Below, one piece after another: positions 1 through 6,235 of a stretch of 8,048 bases of DNA. The translations under genes were made by a program, and so were the position numbers. The stretch comes from Oscillospiraceae bacterium (GTDB taxonomy: Bacteria > Bacillota > Clostridia > Oscillospirales > Oscillospiraceae): assembly GCA_017620315.1 (NCBI GenBank), contig JAFZQQ010000132.1, forward strand, positions 1 through 8,048, in the 5' to 3' direction. The notes beneath the pieces were generated by a model, which saw only the letters and a list, made by a program, of their open reading frames with translations, ran no database searches and had not been told where the DNA came from. Numbering within the stretch: position 1 is the first letter of the stretch; the number at the start of each line of letters is the position of its first letter.

Positions 1-795
1 GACCTGCTGTACTGCGAAGGCGTGCAGAAAGTCGTCGTGCTTGTCAGCGGAAGGAAAAATGAGATCGAGCGCGAGATCAATGAGCACACCCGTGCGATCA
101 TGGTCACGAACCCCGGTAACCCGACCGGCGTCGTGCTGACGCCCGAGGAGATGCGCATGATCGTGGACGTCGCCAAGAAGCACGACCTGTTCCTCATCGG
201 CGACGAGGCGTACCGCGAGTTCGTCTATGGCGGCGAGCCCCTGCAGTCCTTCGGCGAGTTTGCCGACGCGGCTGAGAACGTCATCGTGGTCGACACCGTG
301 TCCAAGCGTTTCTCCGCCTGCGGCGCGCGCATCGGCTGCCTTATCACCCGCAATCACGACCTGCTCGGCCAGGCGATGAAGTATTGCCAGTCCCGTCTGT
401 CGGTCGCCACGCTCGACCAGATCGCCTCCGCGAATCTCTACACCGTCGGCCCCGAGTATTTCGCCTCCGTGCGCGAGGAGTACAAGCTCCGCCGCGACAC
501 CGTCGTGCGCAAGCTCGCCGAGATCCCCGGCGTCGTGTGCGAGTGCCCGAAGGGCGCGTTCTATCTGATGGCGGCGCTGCCCGTCGACGACGCCGACAAG
601 TTCCAGACCTGGCTGCTCGAGGAGTTCGACGACAACGGCGACACCGTTATGTTCGCCCCCGGCGAGCCCTTCTACGCCACCCCCGGCAAGGGCAAGAACG
701 AGATCCGCATCGCCTATGTTCTTGAGCAGAAGAAGCTCGAGCGCGCGATGGATCTCCTCGCCCTCGGTATCAAAAAATACAACGAAACGCACTAA
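1..795 (+). CDS. PLP-dependent class I/II aminotransferase (5' partial)
   Basis: This is the C-terminal part of a fold-type I pyridoxal-phosphate aminotransferase, which moves an amino group between an amino acid and a 2-oxo acid in the cytoplasm. The frame is open from base 1, so the true start lies outside the window; the GTG at 22 is internal. Visible family landmarks are NPGNPTG (109-129), the Asp that contacts the pyridine nitrogen in GDEAY (codon 202-204) with its Tyr (211-213), the Schiff-base Lys in SKRFS (codon 304-306), the cofactor-phosphate Arg in GARIG (328-330), and the substrate-carboxylate Arg in EIRIAY (706-708). All catalytic residues in view are intact. About 265 codons are present, against roughly 390-400 usual for the family, so about a third is missing. 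The style resembles aspartate-type aminotransferases of anaerobic Firmicutes and Bacteroidetes, but the substrate cannot be read from this part. It ends in TAA and is followed by a strong terminator, so it is the last gene of its transcript. Confidence 0.93.
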   Translation, partial: DLLYCEGVQKVVVLVSGRKNEIEREINEHTRAIMVTNPGNPTGVVLTPEEMRMIVDVAKKHDLFLIGDEAYREFVYGGEPLQSFGEFADAAENVIVVDTVSKRFSACGARIGCLITRNHDLLGQAMKYCQSRLSVATLDQIASANLYTVGPEYFASVREEYKLRRDTVVRKLAEIPGVVCECPKGAFYLMAALPVDDADKFQTWLLEEFDDNGDTVMFAPGEPFYATPGKGKNEIRIAYVLEQKKLERAMDLLALGIKKYNETH

Positions 796-815
796 ATCAC
801 CGAAAGAACATACAG

Positions 816-849
816 CCGCGCCCGCCTTTCGGCGGGCGCGGATTTTTTT
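816..849 (+). terminator. Intrinsic terminator after the aminotransferase gene
   Basis: A perfect 11-bp GC-rich stem (816-826 pairs with 831-841) closes a four-base TTTC loop and is followed, after one A, by seven T residues (843-849). It lies 20 bases past the aminotransferase stop codon, so it should end that transcript and separate it from the AAA+/VWA operon. Confidence 0.93.
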
Positions 850-850
850 C

Positions 851-879
851 TTGCCGTGTGCGGGCGTTTGTGCTACACT
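851..879 (+). promoter_or_regulatory. Sigma-A-like promoter of the AAA+/VWA operon
   Basis: A -35 box TTGCCG (851-856, 4/6 match) lies 17 bases before a -10 box TACACT (874-879, 4/6). A TG one base upstream of the -10 (871-872) makes it an extended -10. It sits directly behind the preceding terminator and predicts transcription starting near 886, giving a leader of about 30 bases before the ATG at 915. The hexamers are moderate, but spacing and position are right. Confidence 0.55.
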
Positions 880-914
880 TCACCCTGAAAAAACTGGGAA
901 GGATCGGTGGGATC

Positions 915-1838
915 ATGGACGAACTGTTTGCATTTCTGCAAGGCGAGGGCGTGAACGAAGCGCTGCTGCGCGGCGCGCGGGAGTTCCGCGATGCGCATCC
1001 CGTCGCGGCGGAGCACGCGGGGCGCGTACCGACGCCGGAGTATTTCTATTACGGCAGGCGTATTTGGGAGCTTGCGCTCGCGGCGCTGCTCGCAGGGCAG
1101 AACCTTCTGCTCGCGGGACCGAAGGCAACGGGGAAGAACGTGCTTGCGGAGAACCTTGCCGCGCTGTTCGCCCGCCCGATGTGGAACGTCTCGTTTCACA
1201 TCAACACCGACGCCTCCGCCCTTGTCGGGACCGACACCTACGACGGCCGCGCCGTCGTGTTCCGCCCCGGCCCGATATGGCTGTGCGCGCACGAAGGCGG
1301 CTTCGGCGTACTCGACGAGATCAACATGGCGAAGAACGAGGCGCTTGCCGTGCTGCATGCGGCACTGGATTTTCGCCGCAGCCTCGACGTTCCGGGCTAT
1401 GACAGGCTGGAGCTCCGGCCGGAGACCCGGTTCATCGCCACGATGAACTACGGCTACGCCGGAACGCGCGACCTCAATGAGGCGCTGACCTCTCGCTTTG
1501 CCGTGCTGGATATGCCGGAGATCGCCGAGACCGACCTTCAAAAGCTGATCTCGCGCCGCCACCCGGGCATCAACGTCAAAATACGCGACCAGCTTGTGAA
1601 GCTTTACGCGGAGCTTGAGCGCAAGGCTGAGAGCGCCGAGATATCCGACAGCGCGCTCGATCTGCGCGGTCTGCTCGATTCCGTGGCGCTGATGGAGCGC
1701 GGGCTGACCTCCGGCGACGCGCTGGAGCTGTGCATCGTAAACAAATCCTTCGACAGCTATGAGCGCACGCTCATACGCGACGTGATATCCGCGCGCATCC
1801 CCGCGGACCTCACGCGCGGCGACGTTTTCAGGGCATGA
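915..1838 (+). CDS. MoxR/NorQ-type AAA+ ATPase (AAA_5 family)
   Basis: A 307-residue soluble AAA+ ATPase of the branch that works with VWA-domain partners (NorQ, CbbQ and MoxR types), which form rings that remodel or activate a client protein. Visible motifs are Walker A GPKATGKN (residues 68-75, Lys74), Walker B VLDEIN (Asp134, Glu135), a sensor-1 Asn in ATMNYG (Asn178), and a candidate arginine finger in LTSRF (Arg194). The segment between Walker A and B (NTDASALVGT) is typical of this branch. The Walker A Ser/Thr that normally follows the Lys is Asn75, which is unusual. I chose ATG 915, with GGGAAGGA at 896-903 as a slightly distant ribosome site. A longer reading from GTG 858 would begin inside the promoter. 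Its stop overlaps the start of the VWA gene, implying coupled translation. The family call is firm; the client is unknown. Confidence 0.9.
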   Translation: MDELFAFLQGEGVNEALLRGAREFRDAHPVAAEHAGRVPTPEYFYYGRRIWELALAALLAGQNLLLAGPKATGKNVLAENLAALFARPMWNVSFHINTDASALVGTDTYDGRAVVFRPGPIWLCAHEGGFGVLDEINMAKNEALAVLHAALDFRRSLDVPGYDRLELRPETRFIATMNYGYAGTRDLNEALTSRFAVLDMPEIAETDLQKLISRRHPGINVKIRDQLVKLYAELERKAESAEISDSALDLRGLLDSVALMERGLTSGDALELCIVNKSFDSYERTLIRDVISARIPADLTRGDVFRA

Positions 1839-3568
1839 TAAAGAAACGGTTTTCCGGCAGCGCGCGCCGCGCCCGGAACATCATCTGGAACGCCGCGGGG
1901 CGTTACGGCTTCGAGACGCCTTTCATGGCGTTTTACCCCAACGGAACGCCCGACGGATACTTCAACATGGTCGTCGGCCTGGTCGAAAAATGGCTTGGGC
2001 TTTCGCGGGTCTGGGCCTTTTTCGCGCGCTACGGCGGCGACAGGCGCGCAGAGGAATTCGACGAGCTTCTGTGGCTCGGGCTTGAAAACTGCGTCTATGA
2101 AAAGGAGCTTGCCGAGCGCCCGATCCTCGAGCGCCTCAGAAAGGCGCGCGCGGAAGAGTTTTTCGATATGCAGAAGCGGCTTTCGCGCCAGCAGACCGAA
2201 ATGCAAAGCATGCTGGTCTACACACAGCAGGAGGCGCGCTGGGCTTCGGTGAGCGGCCGAAGCGTGCTGCTCAGCCCTCGCGAGCGCCGCATGGCGGAGG
2301 CGCTGAGCTTTCCCGGCGTGCTGGACGCGGAGGGCGTCGTCGCCGCGATGGAGGCGTTCCTGCTCGAGTTTTTCCGCTTCGTGCCGCCCTCGGAGCCGGC
2401 CGCGCCGAAAAAGCCAGGAGCGCTCGCCTCGCTTCTTTTGAGACACGAGCACAAAAGACGCGATACCCTGCTCGTCCGCACGGGAACGGCGGAGGGCGAC
2501 CATCCGCGCGCGGTGCAGGTGACGCACTGGGGGCTTGGACGCTACATCGGGCCGTCCGCGGAGGACGAGGCGTATATCCGCGCCGTGTTCGGTGAAAACC
2601 TGCTTGCGGGCCGGGAGCTTCATGCGCTTGAGAACGAGCTGTGCTGCGGTATAGACGAGGGCTGCCGCCTTTGGCTCACGGCTCCGTCCGCACCCGCTGC
2701 CGGAAGCGGTGCGGAGACTCGCGAGACCGCCTCCGCGCGCGAGGACGCCGCGCGGCAGCATAAGAAAAACGAGGCGTTCCTTCACGAGCATTCCCGCGCG
2801 GTGCAGGGCAGCATCCGCCGCCTCACCGCGCGCATAGACGCGGTGCTGTCGTCCTTTCTCCGGCGTGAGCCGGAGCCCTCGCGCGCAGGACGGATACGCC
2901 CGGAGACCGCCTACCGTCTGCCGCTGCTCGGCGATACGCGCGTGTTCCTCCGCGACGGAGAGGAGCGCGAGAGCGAGCTTTGCGTCGAGCTTCTGCTCGA
3001 CGCCTCGCAGTCCCGCATGAACGTGCAGGAGATCATCGCCTCGGAGGCGTACATCATCGCGCGGAGCCTTGAGAACGTCCACATTCCGGTTCGCGTGCTT
3101 GCCTTCCGCAGCCTGCGCGGCTTTACCGTGCTGGAACGGCTCAAGGATTGGGACGAGCACGGCTGCGAGGGCGTGCTGCGCTATTTCGCCGGCGGCTGGA
3201 ATCGCGATGCGCTTGCGCTTGAGACAGTCGGAAGACTGAAAAGCGATATTGCTTTACAGGACAGACAGAGAATGCTTCTTGTGCTGACCGACGCCAGCCC
3301 GAACGATTCCGCGCCGCTCGCCGCGACGGACACGCTGCTCTCGCGCGAGTACGAGGGCGCGGCGGCGGTGAAGGCTGCGGAGGACGCCGTGCGCTCGCTC
3401 AGAGCCGGAGGCATGCGCGTCGGCGCGGTGTTCCACGGCAGCACCGCGCACATCGAGAACGTGCACCAGATCTACGGCCACGCCTATGTGCGCATACAAA
3501 AGGCGGCGCAGCTTGCCCAGGGCGTCAGCGAGCTGCTTCTGATGCTGCTGCGAGAGCTTAGGGAATAA
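1835..3568 (+). CDS. NorD/CobT-like VWA-domain protein, partner of the AAA+ ATPase
   Basis: A 577-residue predicted soluble protein with a C-terminal von Willebrand factor A domain. The MIDAS metal site begins at DASQS (residues 389-393, the DxSxS signature), and a later strand carries LTD (Asp486) followed by SPND, as in NorD/CobT proteins. The tail (REYEG, then AVRSLRAGGMRVGAVF and a final IYG...YVRI segment) resembles the end of NorD. At the place expected for the MIDAS Thr the sequence is GGWNRD (Asn456). The first 380 residues are mainly helical and not recognised; residues 280-310 are a low-complexity Ala/Glu/Arg linker. There is no signal peptide or membrane segment. The ATG overlaps the ATPase stop (ATGA) with little ribosome site of its own, so translation is probably coupled. 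By analogy with NorQ/NorD and CbbQ/CbbO, the VWA protein would link the ATPase ring to its client. The specific role is not known. Confidence 0.82.
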   Translation: MIKKRFSGSARRARNIIWNAAGRYGFETPFMAFYPNGTPDGYFNMVVGLVEKWLGLSRVWAFFARYGGDRRAEEFDELLWLGLENCVYEKELAERPILERLRKARAEEFFDMQKRLSRQQTEMQSMLVYTQQEARWASVSGRSVLLSPRERRMAEALSFPGVLDAEGVVAAMEAFLLEFFRFVPPSEPAAPKKPGALASLLLRHEHKRRDTLLVRTGTAEGDHPRAVQVTHWGLGRYIGPSAEDEAYIRAVFGENLLAGRELHALENELCCGIDEGCRLWLTAPSAPAAGSGAETRETASAREDAARQHKKNEAFLHEHSRAVQGSIRRLTARIDAVLSSFLRREPEPSRAGRIRPETAYRLPLLGDTRVFLRDGEERESELCVELLLDASQSRMNVQEIIASEAYIIARSLENVHIPVRVLAFRSLRGFTVLERLKDWDEHGCEGVLRYFAGGWNRDALALETVGRLKSDIALQDRQRMLLVLTDASPNDSAPLAATDTLLSREYEGAAAVKAAEDAVRSLRAGGMRVGAVFHGSTAHIENVHQIYGHAYVRIQKAAQLAQGVSELLLMLLRELRE

Positions 3569-3600
3569 ACAAAACGGAGGCGAAACTGCCTCCGCTTTGT
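3569..3600. terminator. Bidirectional terminator between convergent genes
   Basis: A 7-bp stem (CGGAGGC at 3575-3581 with GCCTCCG at 3588-3594) and six-base loop is extended, past one mismatch, by ACAAA/TTTGT arms (3569-3573 and 3596-3600). It follows the VWA gene stop directly. On the - strand the stem is followed by TTTTGTTTATT, so it can also end the small gene transcribed towards it. The T-tract is weak on the + strand and better on the - strand. Confidence 0.75.
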
Positions 3601-3617
3601 ATTATACTGTCGAAAAA

Positions 3618-3956
3618 TCACGGATAGTATTTATCTGTCGGGCTTTTTCTGAGTGCGGCGTCGGTCATCAGATCGTCGTCAACGCCGGTCACTATCCCGC
3701 TTTGGCGCAGGATATCCTTTGCGTGCGCCTCCTCGGACTCCGGGACCTTGACCCAATAGATATCGCGGTCGATCTTCCCTTTCGCCCCAAAGTCGCGCGG
3801 ATCGAGCTTCGCGCCGCAGCCTCCGGCCATCACGACGTCCTGAAGGTAGTGGCCGGCCCTTGTGCCGCGCAGCCCCGCCCGCTTGAGCGTGGACTTGATC
3901 TGGAGCCAGGTCTCGCGGTCGCGCTTTTTGAATATCTCGGTCTTCTTTTCAAACAT
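3618..3956 (-). CDS. Small conserved-looking protein of unknown function (112 aa)
   Basis: A 112-residue soluble protein, not confidently recognised. It starts MFEKKTEIFKKRD, is rich in Lys/Arg in the first 50 residues, has a Gly-rich stretch GGCGAKLDPRDFG in the middle, and then a segment DIYWVKVPESEEAHAKDIL. The last pattern, a short strand followed by a helix starting with acidic residues and AKxIL, recalls small clostridial proteins of the DUF2007-like signal-transducer type; I rate that link as weak. It has one Cys, no signal peptide and no membrane segment. The ATG at 3956 is chosen because AAAGGAGG lies eight bases upstream. An earlier GTG at 4007 lies within the promoter spacer, ahead of the predicted transcript start. 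The gene is monocistronic, convergent with the VWA gene and divergent from the kinase operon. A good promoter, ribosome site and terminator together make it a real gene. Confidence 0.82.
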   Translation of the reverse strand: MFEKKTEIFKKRDRETWLQIKSTLKRAGLRGTRAGHYLQDVVMAGGCGAKLDPRDFGAKGKIDRDIYWVKVPESEEAHAKDILRQSGIVTGVDDDLMTDAALRKSPTDKYYP

Positions 3957-3964
3957 GCCCTTCG

Positions 3965-3972
3965 CCTCCTTT
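3965..3972 (-). promoter_or_regulatory. Ribosome binding site that fixes the start of the small gene
   Basis: On the - strand this reads AAAGGAGG, a near-perfect anti-16S match, eight bases before the ATG at 3956. It selects the 112-residue form over the longer GTG-started reading. Confidence 0.85.
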
Positions 3973-3997
3973 GCGAGTTGTTGCTTCCCCGCAACAG

Positions 3998-4026
3998 AGT
4001 ATAACACCCTGCGCGCTGCCGGTCAA
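3998..4026 (-). promoter_or_regulatory. Strong sigma-A promoter of the small gene
   Basis: Read on the - strand, the -35 is TTGACC (4021-4026, 5/6 match), the spacer is 17 bases, and the -10 is TATACT (3998-4003, 5/6) preceded by TG at one base distance, an extended -10. Transcription should start near 3991, giving a leader of about 35 bases before the ATG at 3956. An A/T-rich tract (4039-4051) upstream of the -35 could act as an UP element. This is the best promoter match in the window. Confidence 0.8.
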
Positions 4027-4075
4027 CCGTTCTGACGGATAATATAAAAAAGGGCTGAAAGACCGCCCAAAACAC

Positions 4076-4104
4076 TTGAAATGCCGGAGCAAATGTGGGA
4101 TAAT
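4076..4104 (+). promoter_or_regulatory. Sigma-A promoter of the hybrid-kinase operon
   Basis: TTGAAA (4076-4081, 5/6 match to the -35) and GATAAT (4099-4104, 5/6 match to the -10) are separated by exactly 17 bases. The predicted start is near 4111, leaving a leader of about 73 bases before the ATG at 4184. The two divergent -35 boxes are separated by only 49 bases. Confidence 0.75.
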
Positions 4105-4173
4105 ATATTCTGTATTTTTGCACACAGCGTAAACATCTCCGCTGCCCTTTCCCGGGGCACGGCAAGCCGAAAT

Positions 4174-4178
4174 GAGGA
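4174..4178 (+). promoter_or_regulatory. Ribosome binding site favouring the ATG at 4184
   Basis: GAGGA lies five bases before ATG 4184. The ATG at 4172, in frame four codons earlier, has only a poor purine stretch upstream and overlaps this site, so 4184 is the better start. Confidence 0.55.
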
Positions 4179-4183
4179 CGCTT

Positions 4184-6235
4184 ATGGACAAGAACCGCGC
4201 GCATCGTCTGGTGATCGCGTTCATAACGGTCGCGTGCATCGGACTGACAGCAGAAAGCATGATGATGGGCTGGGAGTTCTGGATACTGCCTATCTTCATC
4301 ATCGGTACCACCGCTTTGTGGGTGATGCACATCTCACAGCGGACGGACGACAGATACCGTGAGAATTTTTATCTTCTCTACGGTCTTTTTGCCGCGTTCT
4401 TCCACGGGGTTCACGAGACAAGCTTTTTCGATGTCGCCGTCGTGCTGCTGCTCATGCTCTCGGTTTACTCCCTGCTGGATCGCATCTATATGCTCAACAT
4501 TATTCTCGCGGAGTATTTTCTGCTGATCGGGGTGCAGATCGTACTTGCGCTGCGAAGCGGAAGCGTGACGTTCGATCCGCTCAACATTTCAAGGATCGTG
4601 CTGCACACCGCGGTCGTTGTCGGCGTATATACGCTCTGCCGGGTGAATATCGGCAACAGGCTTGCGACAGCCAAAGTCCTGAGCGAGCACGAGCAGGAGA
4701 TCAACAGCTATGAAGAGGATATGGAGGACTTCCTCTCCAACATCTCCCACGAGCTGCGCACGCCCATCAACGTCGTCAACGGCATGTCCGAGCTGCTCAT
4801 CAAAAACGGCGCGGGAGAGGGCGCCGAGATCGTAAAGAAGGCCGGTCTCCGCCTTTCCTGTCAGGTCGAGGACATTCAGGATTACACCGAGGCGAAGCGC
4901 GCCCACATGATCCTTGAGGAGGAGGACTACATGACCACGTCGCTGATAAACGACGTGGTATCCGGCTACCGGCACTACGACAACGCGGACGAGCTGGAGC
5001 TGGTCGTGGACATGGATACGCGCGTCCCCGCCGTGATGCACGGCGACGTCGGCAAGCTGCGCAAGATATTCCGCCATCTTCTCGACAACGCCGTGAAGTT
5101 CACAAGGCGCGGCGGGATACTGATACGGATGTACGCCGTACCGAAGGACTATGGCGTAAACCTCTGCATCGAGGTCACGGATACGGGCTGCGGAATGACG
5201 CGCAGGGATATCGTCGGTGTGACAAAGGGGCTTTATCAGGCGAACAAGAAGCGCAACCGCAGCACCGGCGGCATAGGTCTCGGGCTCTCCGTGGTCTACG
5301 GCCTGGTACACACGATGGACGGCTTTGTCAAGATCGAGAGCGCGAAGGGCCGCGGCACAAAGGTGCGCGTAACGGTTCCGCAGAAGGTCGTGGACAACAC
5401 GCCCTGTCTGAAGCTCGGCTCGACCATAAACGGGGACATACTGTTTCATGTGCGCTCGGAGAAATACCGTGTGCCGCAGGTGCGCGAGTTCTACCGCGGC
5501 ATGGCGATCCACCTCGCGATGGGGCTCAACTGTCCGCTTTATTCCGCGGAGAGTGTGAACGAGGTCGAAATGCTTCTTGGGAAGATGAACGTGACGCACA
5601 TCTTCATGGGGCAGGAGGAGTACGAGGAAAACCCGAAATACTTCGACAAGCTCAGCCGGAGCGGCGTTATAGTTACCGTGTCTGCGCGCGCGGGCTTTCG
5701 CCCCAACCCGGACGGCGGCGTTATCGTCATGCCCAAGCCGCTCTACGGCATACCTGTCGCCAGAGTGCTCAACGAGGGCAAGAACGTCCGCATAGAGATC
5801 GCGGAGCACAGGGGAAAACCTGTGTTCTCCGGCGTACGTGCGCTGGTCGTTGACGACGAGCCGATGAATCTGGTGGTCGCCAGAGGGCTTCTGGAGGATC
5901 ACAAAATGCTTACCGACACGGCGGAGAGCGGAAAAGAGGCAATCGAGAAGTTCAGAACAAAGGACTACGACGTCGTTTTCATGGATCACATGATGCCGGA
6001 GATGGACGGCGTGGAGGCAATGAAGCGGCTGCGCGAGACAGCGAGGGAAAAGGGAAAGACGGCTCGCATTGTCGCGCTGACCGCGAATGCGGTCAGCGGC
6101 GCGAAGGAAATGTTCCTGCGCGAGGGCTTCGACGGTTTTATCGCCAAGCCCGTCGACGTGAGCGAATTTGAGCATGTTCTTGAGCGCGTGCTTCCCGAGT
6201 CCATGGTGACCTATGAGGGAGGTGACGCAACGTGA
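4184..6235 (+). CDS. Membrane hybrid sensor histidine kinase with pseudo-receiver and receiver domains
   Basis: A 683-residue hybrid kinase (687 if started at ATG 4172). Six hydrophobic segments, about residues 9-28, 31-50, 62-76, 82-98, 104-123 and 136-153, form an N-terminal membrane sensor with no large extracellular loop. A short acidic helix leads into HisKA with the phospho-acceptor His189 in SHELRTP. The HATPase domain has the N box (Asn302 in LLDNAVKF), DTGCG (333-337) and GIGLGL (363-368), all intact, so it should be an active kinase. Residues about 415-530 look like a receiver that lost its acceptor Asp but kept a KP motif (Lys518). The final receiver is complete: Asp557/Asp558, acceptor Asp601 in MDHMMPEMDG, Thr633 and Lys655. 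It ends about 20 residues later without an HPt domain. The gene overlaps the next kinase by four bases (GTGA). The input signal cannot be read. Confidence 0.9.
   Translation: MDKNRAHRLVIAFITVACIGLTAESMMMGWEFWILPIFIIGTTALWVMHISQRTDDRYRENFYLLYGLFAAFFHGVHETSFFDVAVVLLLMLSVYSLLDRIYMLNIILAEYFLLIGVQIVLALRSGSVTFDPLNISRIVLHTAVVVGVYTLCRVNIGNRLATAKVLSEHEQEINSYEEDMEDFLSNISHELRTPINVVNGMSELLIKNGAGEGAEIVKKAGLRLSCQVEDIQDYTEAKRAHMILEEEDYMTTSLINDVVSGYRHYDNADELELVVDMDTRVPAVMHGDVGKLRKIFRHLLDNAVKFTRRGGILIRMYAVPKDYGVNLCIEVTDTGCGMTRRDIVGVTKGLYQANKKRNRSTGGIGLGLSVVYGLVHTMDGFVKIESAKGRGTKVRVTVPQKVVDNTPCLKLGSTINGDILFHVRSEKYRVPQVREFYRGMAIHLAMGLNCPLYSAESVNEVEMLLGKMNVTHIFMGQEEYEENPKYFDKLSRSGVIVTVSARAGFRPNPDGGVIVMPKPLYGIPVARVLNEGKNVRIEIAEHRGKPVFSGVRALVVDDEPMNLVVARGLLEDHKMLTDTAESGKEAIEKFRTKDYDVVFMDHMMPEMDGVEAMKRLRETAREKGKTARIVALTANAVSGAKEMFLREGFDGFIAKPVDVSEFEHVLERVLPESMVTYEGGDAT
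6218..6225 (+). promoter_or_regulatory. Ribosome binding site for the second kinase, inside the first kinase gene
   Basis: GGAGGTGA is a full anti-16S match, six bases before the GTG at 6232. It lies within the last codons of the upstream kinase. It supports the GTG start and suggests efficient independent as well as coupled initiation. Confidence 0.85.

Noticed and set aside
858..914. Longer GTG start for the AAA+ ATPase
   Set aside because: The GTG lies inside the promoter spacer, upstream of the -10 box, and has no ribosome site; the ATG at 915 fits the predicted leader.
1757..3160. 467-codon open frame on the - strand across the VWA gene
   Set aside because: It is antisense to a gene with clear VWA motifs, its translation is Arg/His/Leu-rich with no known motif, and it has no ribosome site or promoter. 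Long antisense frames are expected in GC-rich coding DNA.
3601..3606. Perfect TATAAT on the - strand between the terminator and the small gene's stop
   Set aside because: The hexamer 17 bases upstream (TACTAT on the - strand) is not a -35 box, there is no extended -10 TG, and it would only drive antisense RNA into the VWA gene.
3597..4004. 135-codon open frame on the + strand over the small gene
   Set aside because: It has no ribosome site and overlaps a bidirectional terminator arm, while the opposite strand has a matching promoter, ribosome site and terminator for the 112-residue gene.
3957..4007. Longer GTG start for the small - strand gene
   Set aside because: It falls in the promoter spacer, before the predicted transcript start near 3991.
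4042..4068. Possible - strand terminator (GGGC-N9-GCCC followed by TTTTTT on the - strand)
   Set aside because: The stem is only four base pairs with a nine-base loop, and no - strand gene lies upstream of it. The A/T tract is better explained as an upstream element of the - strand promoter.
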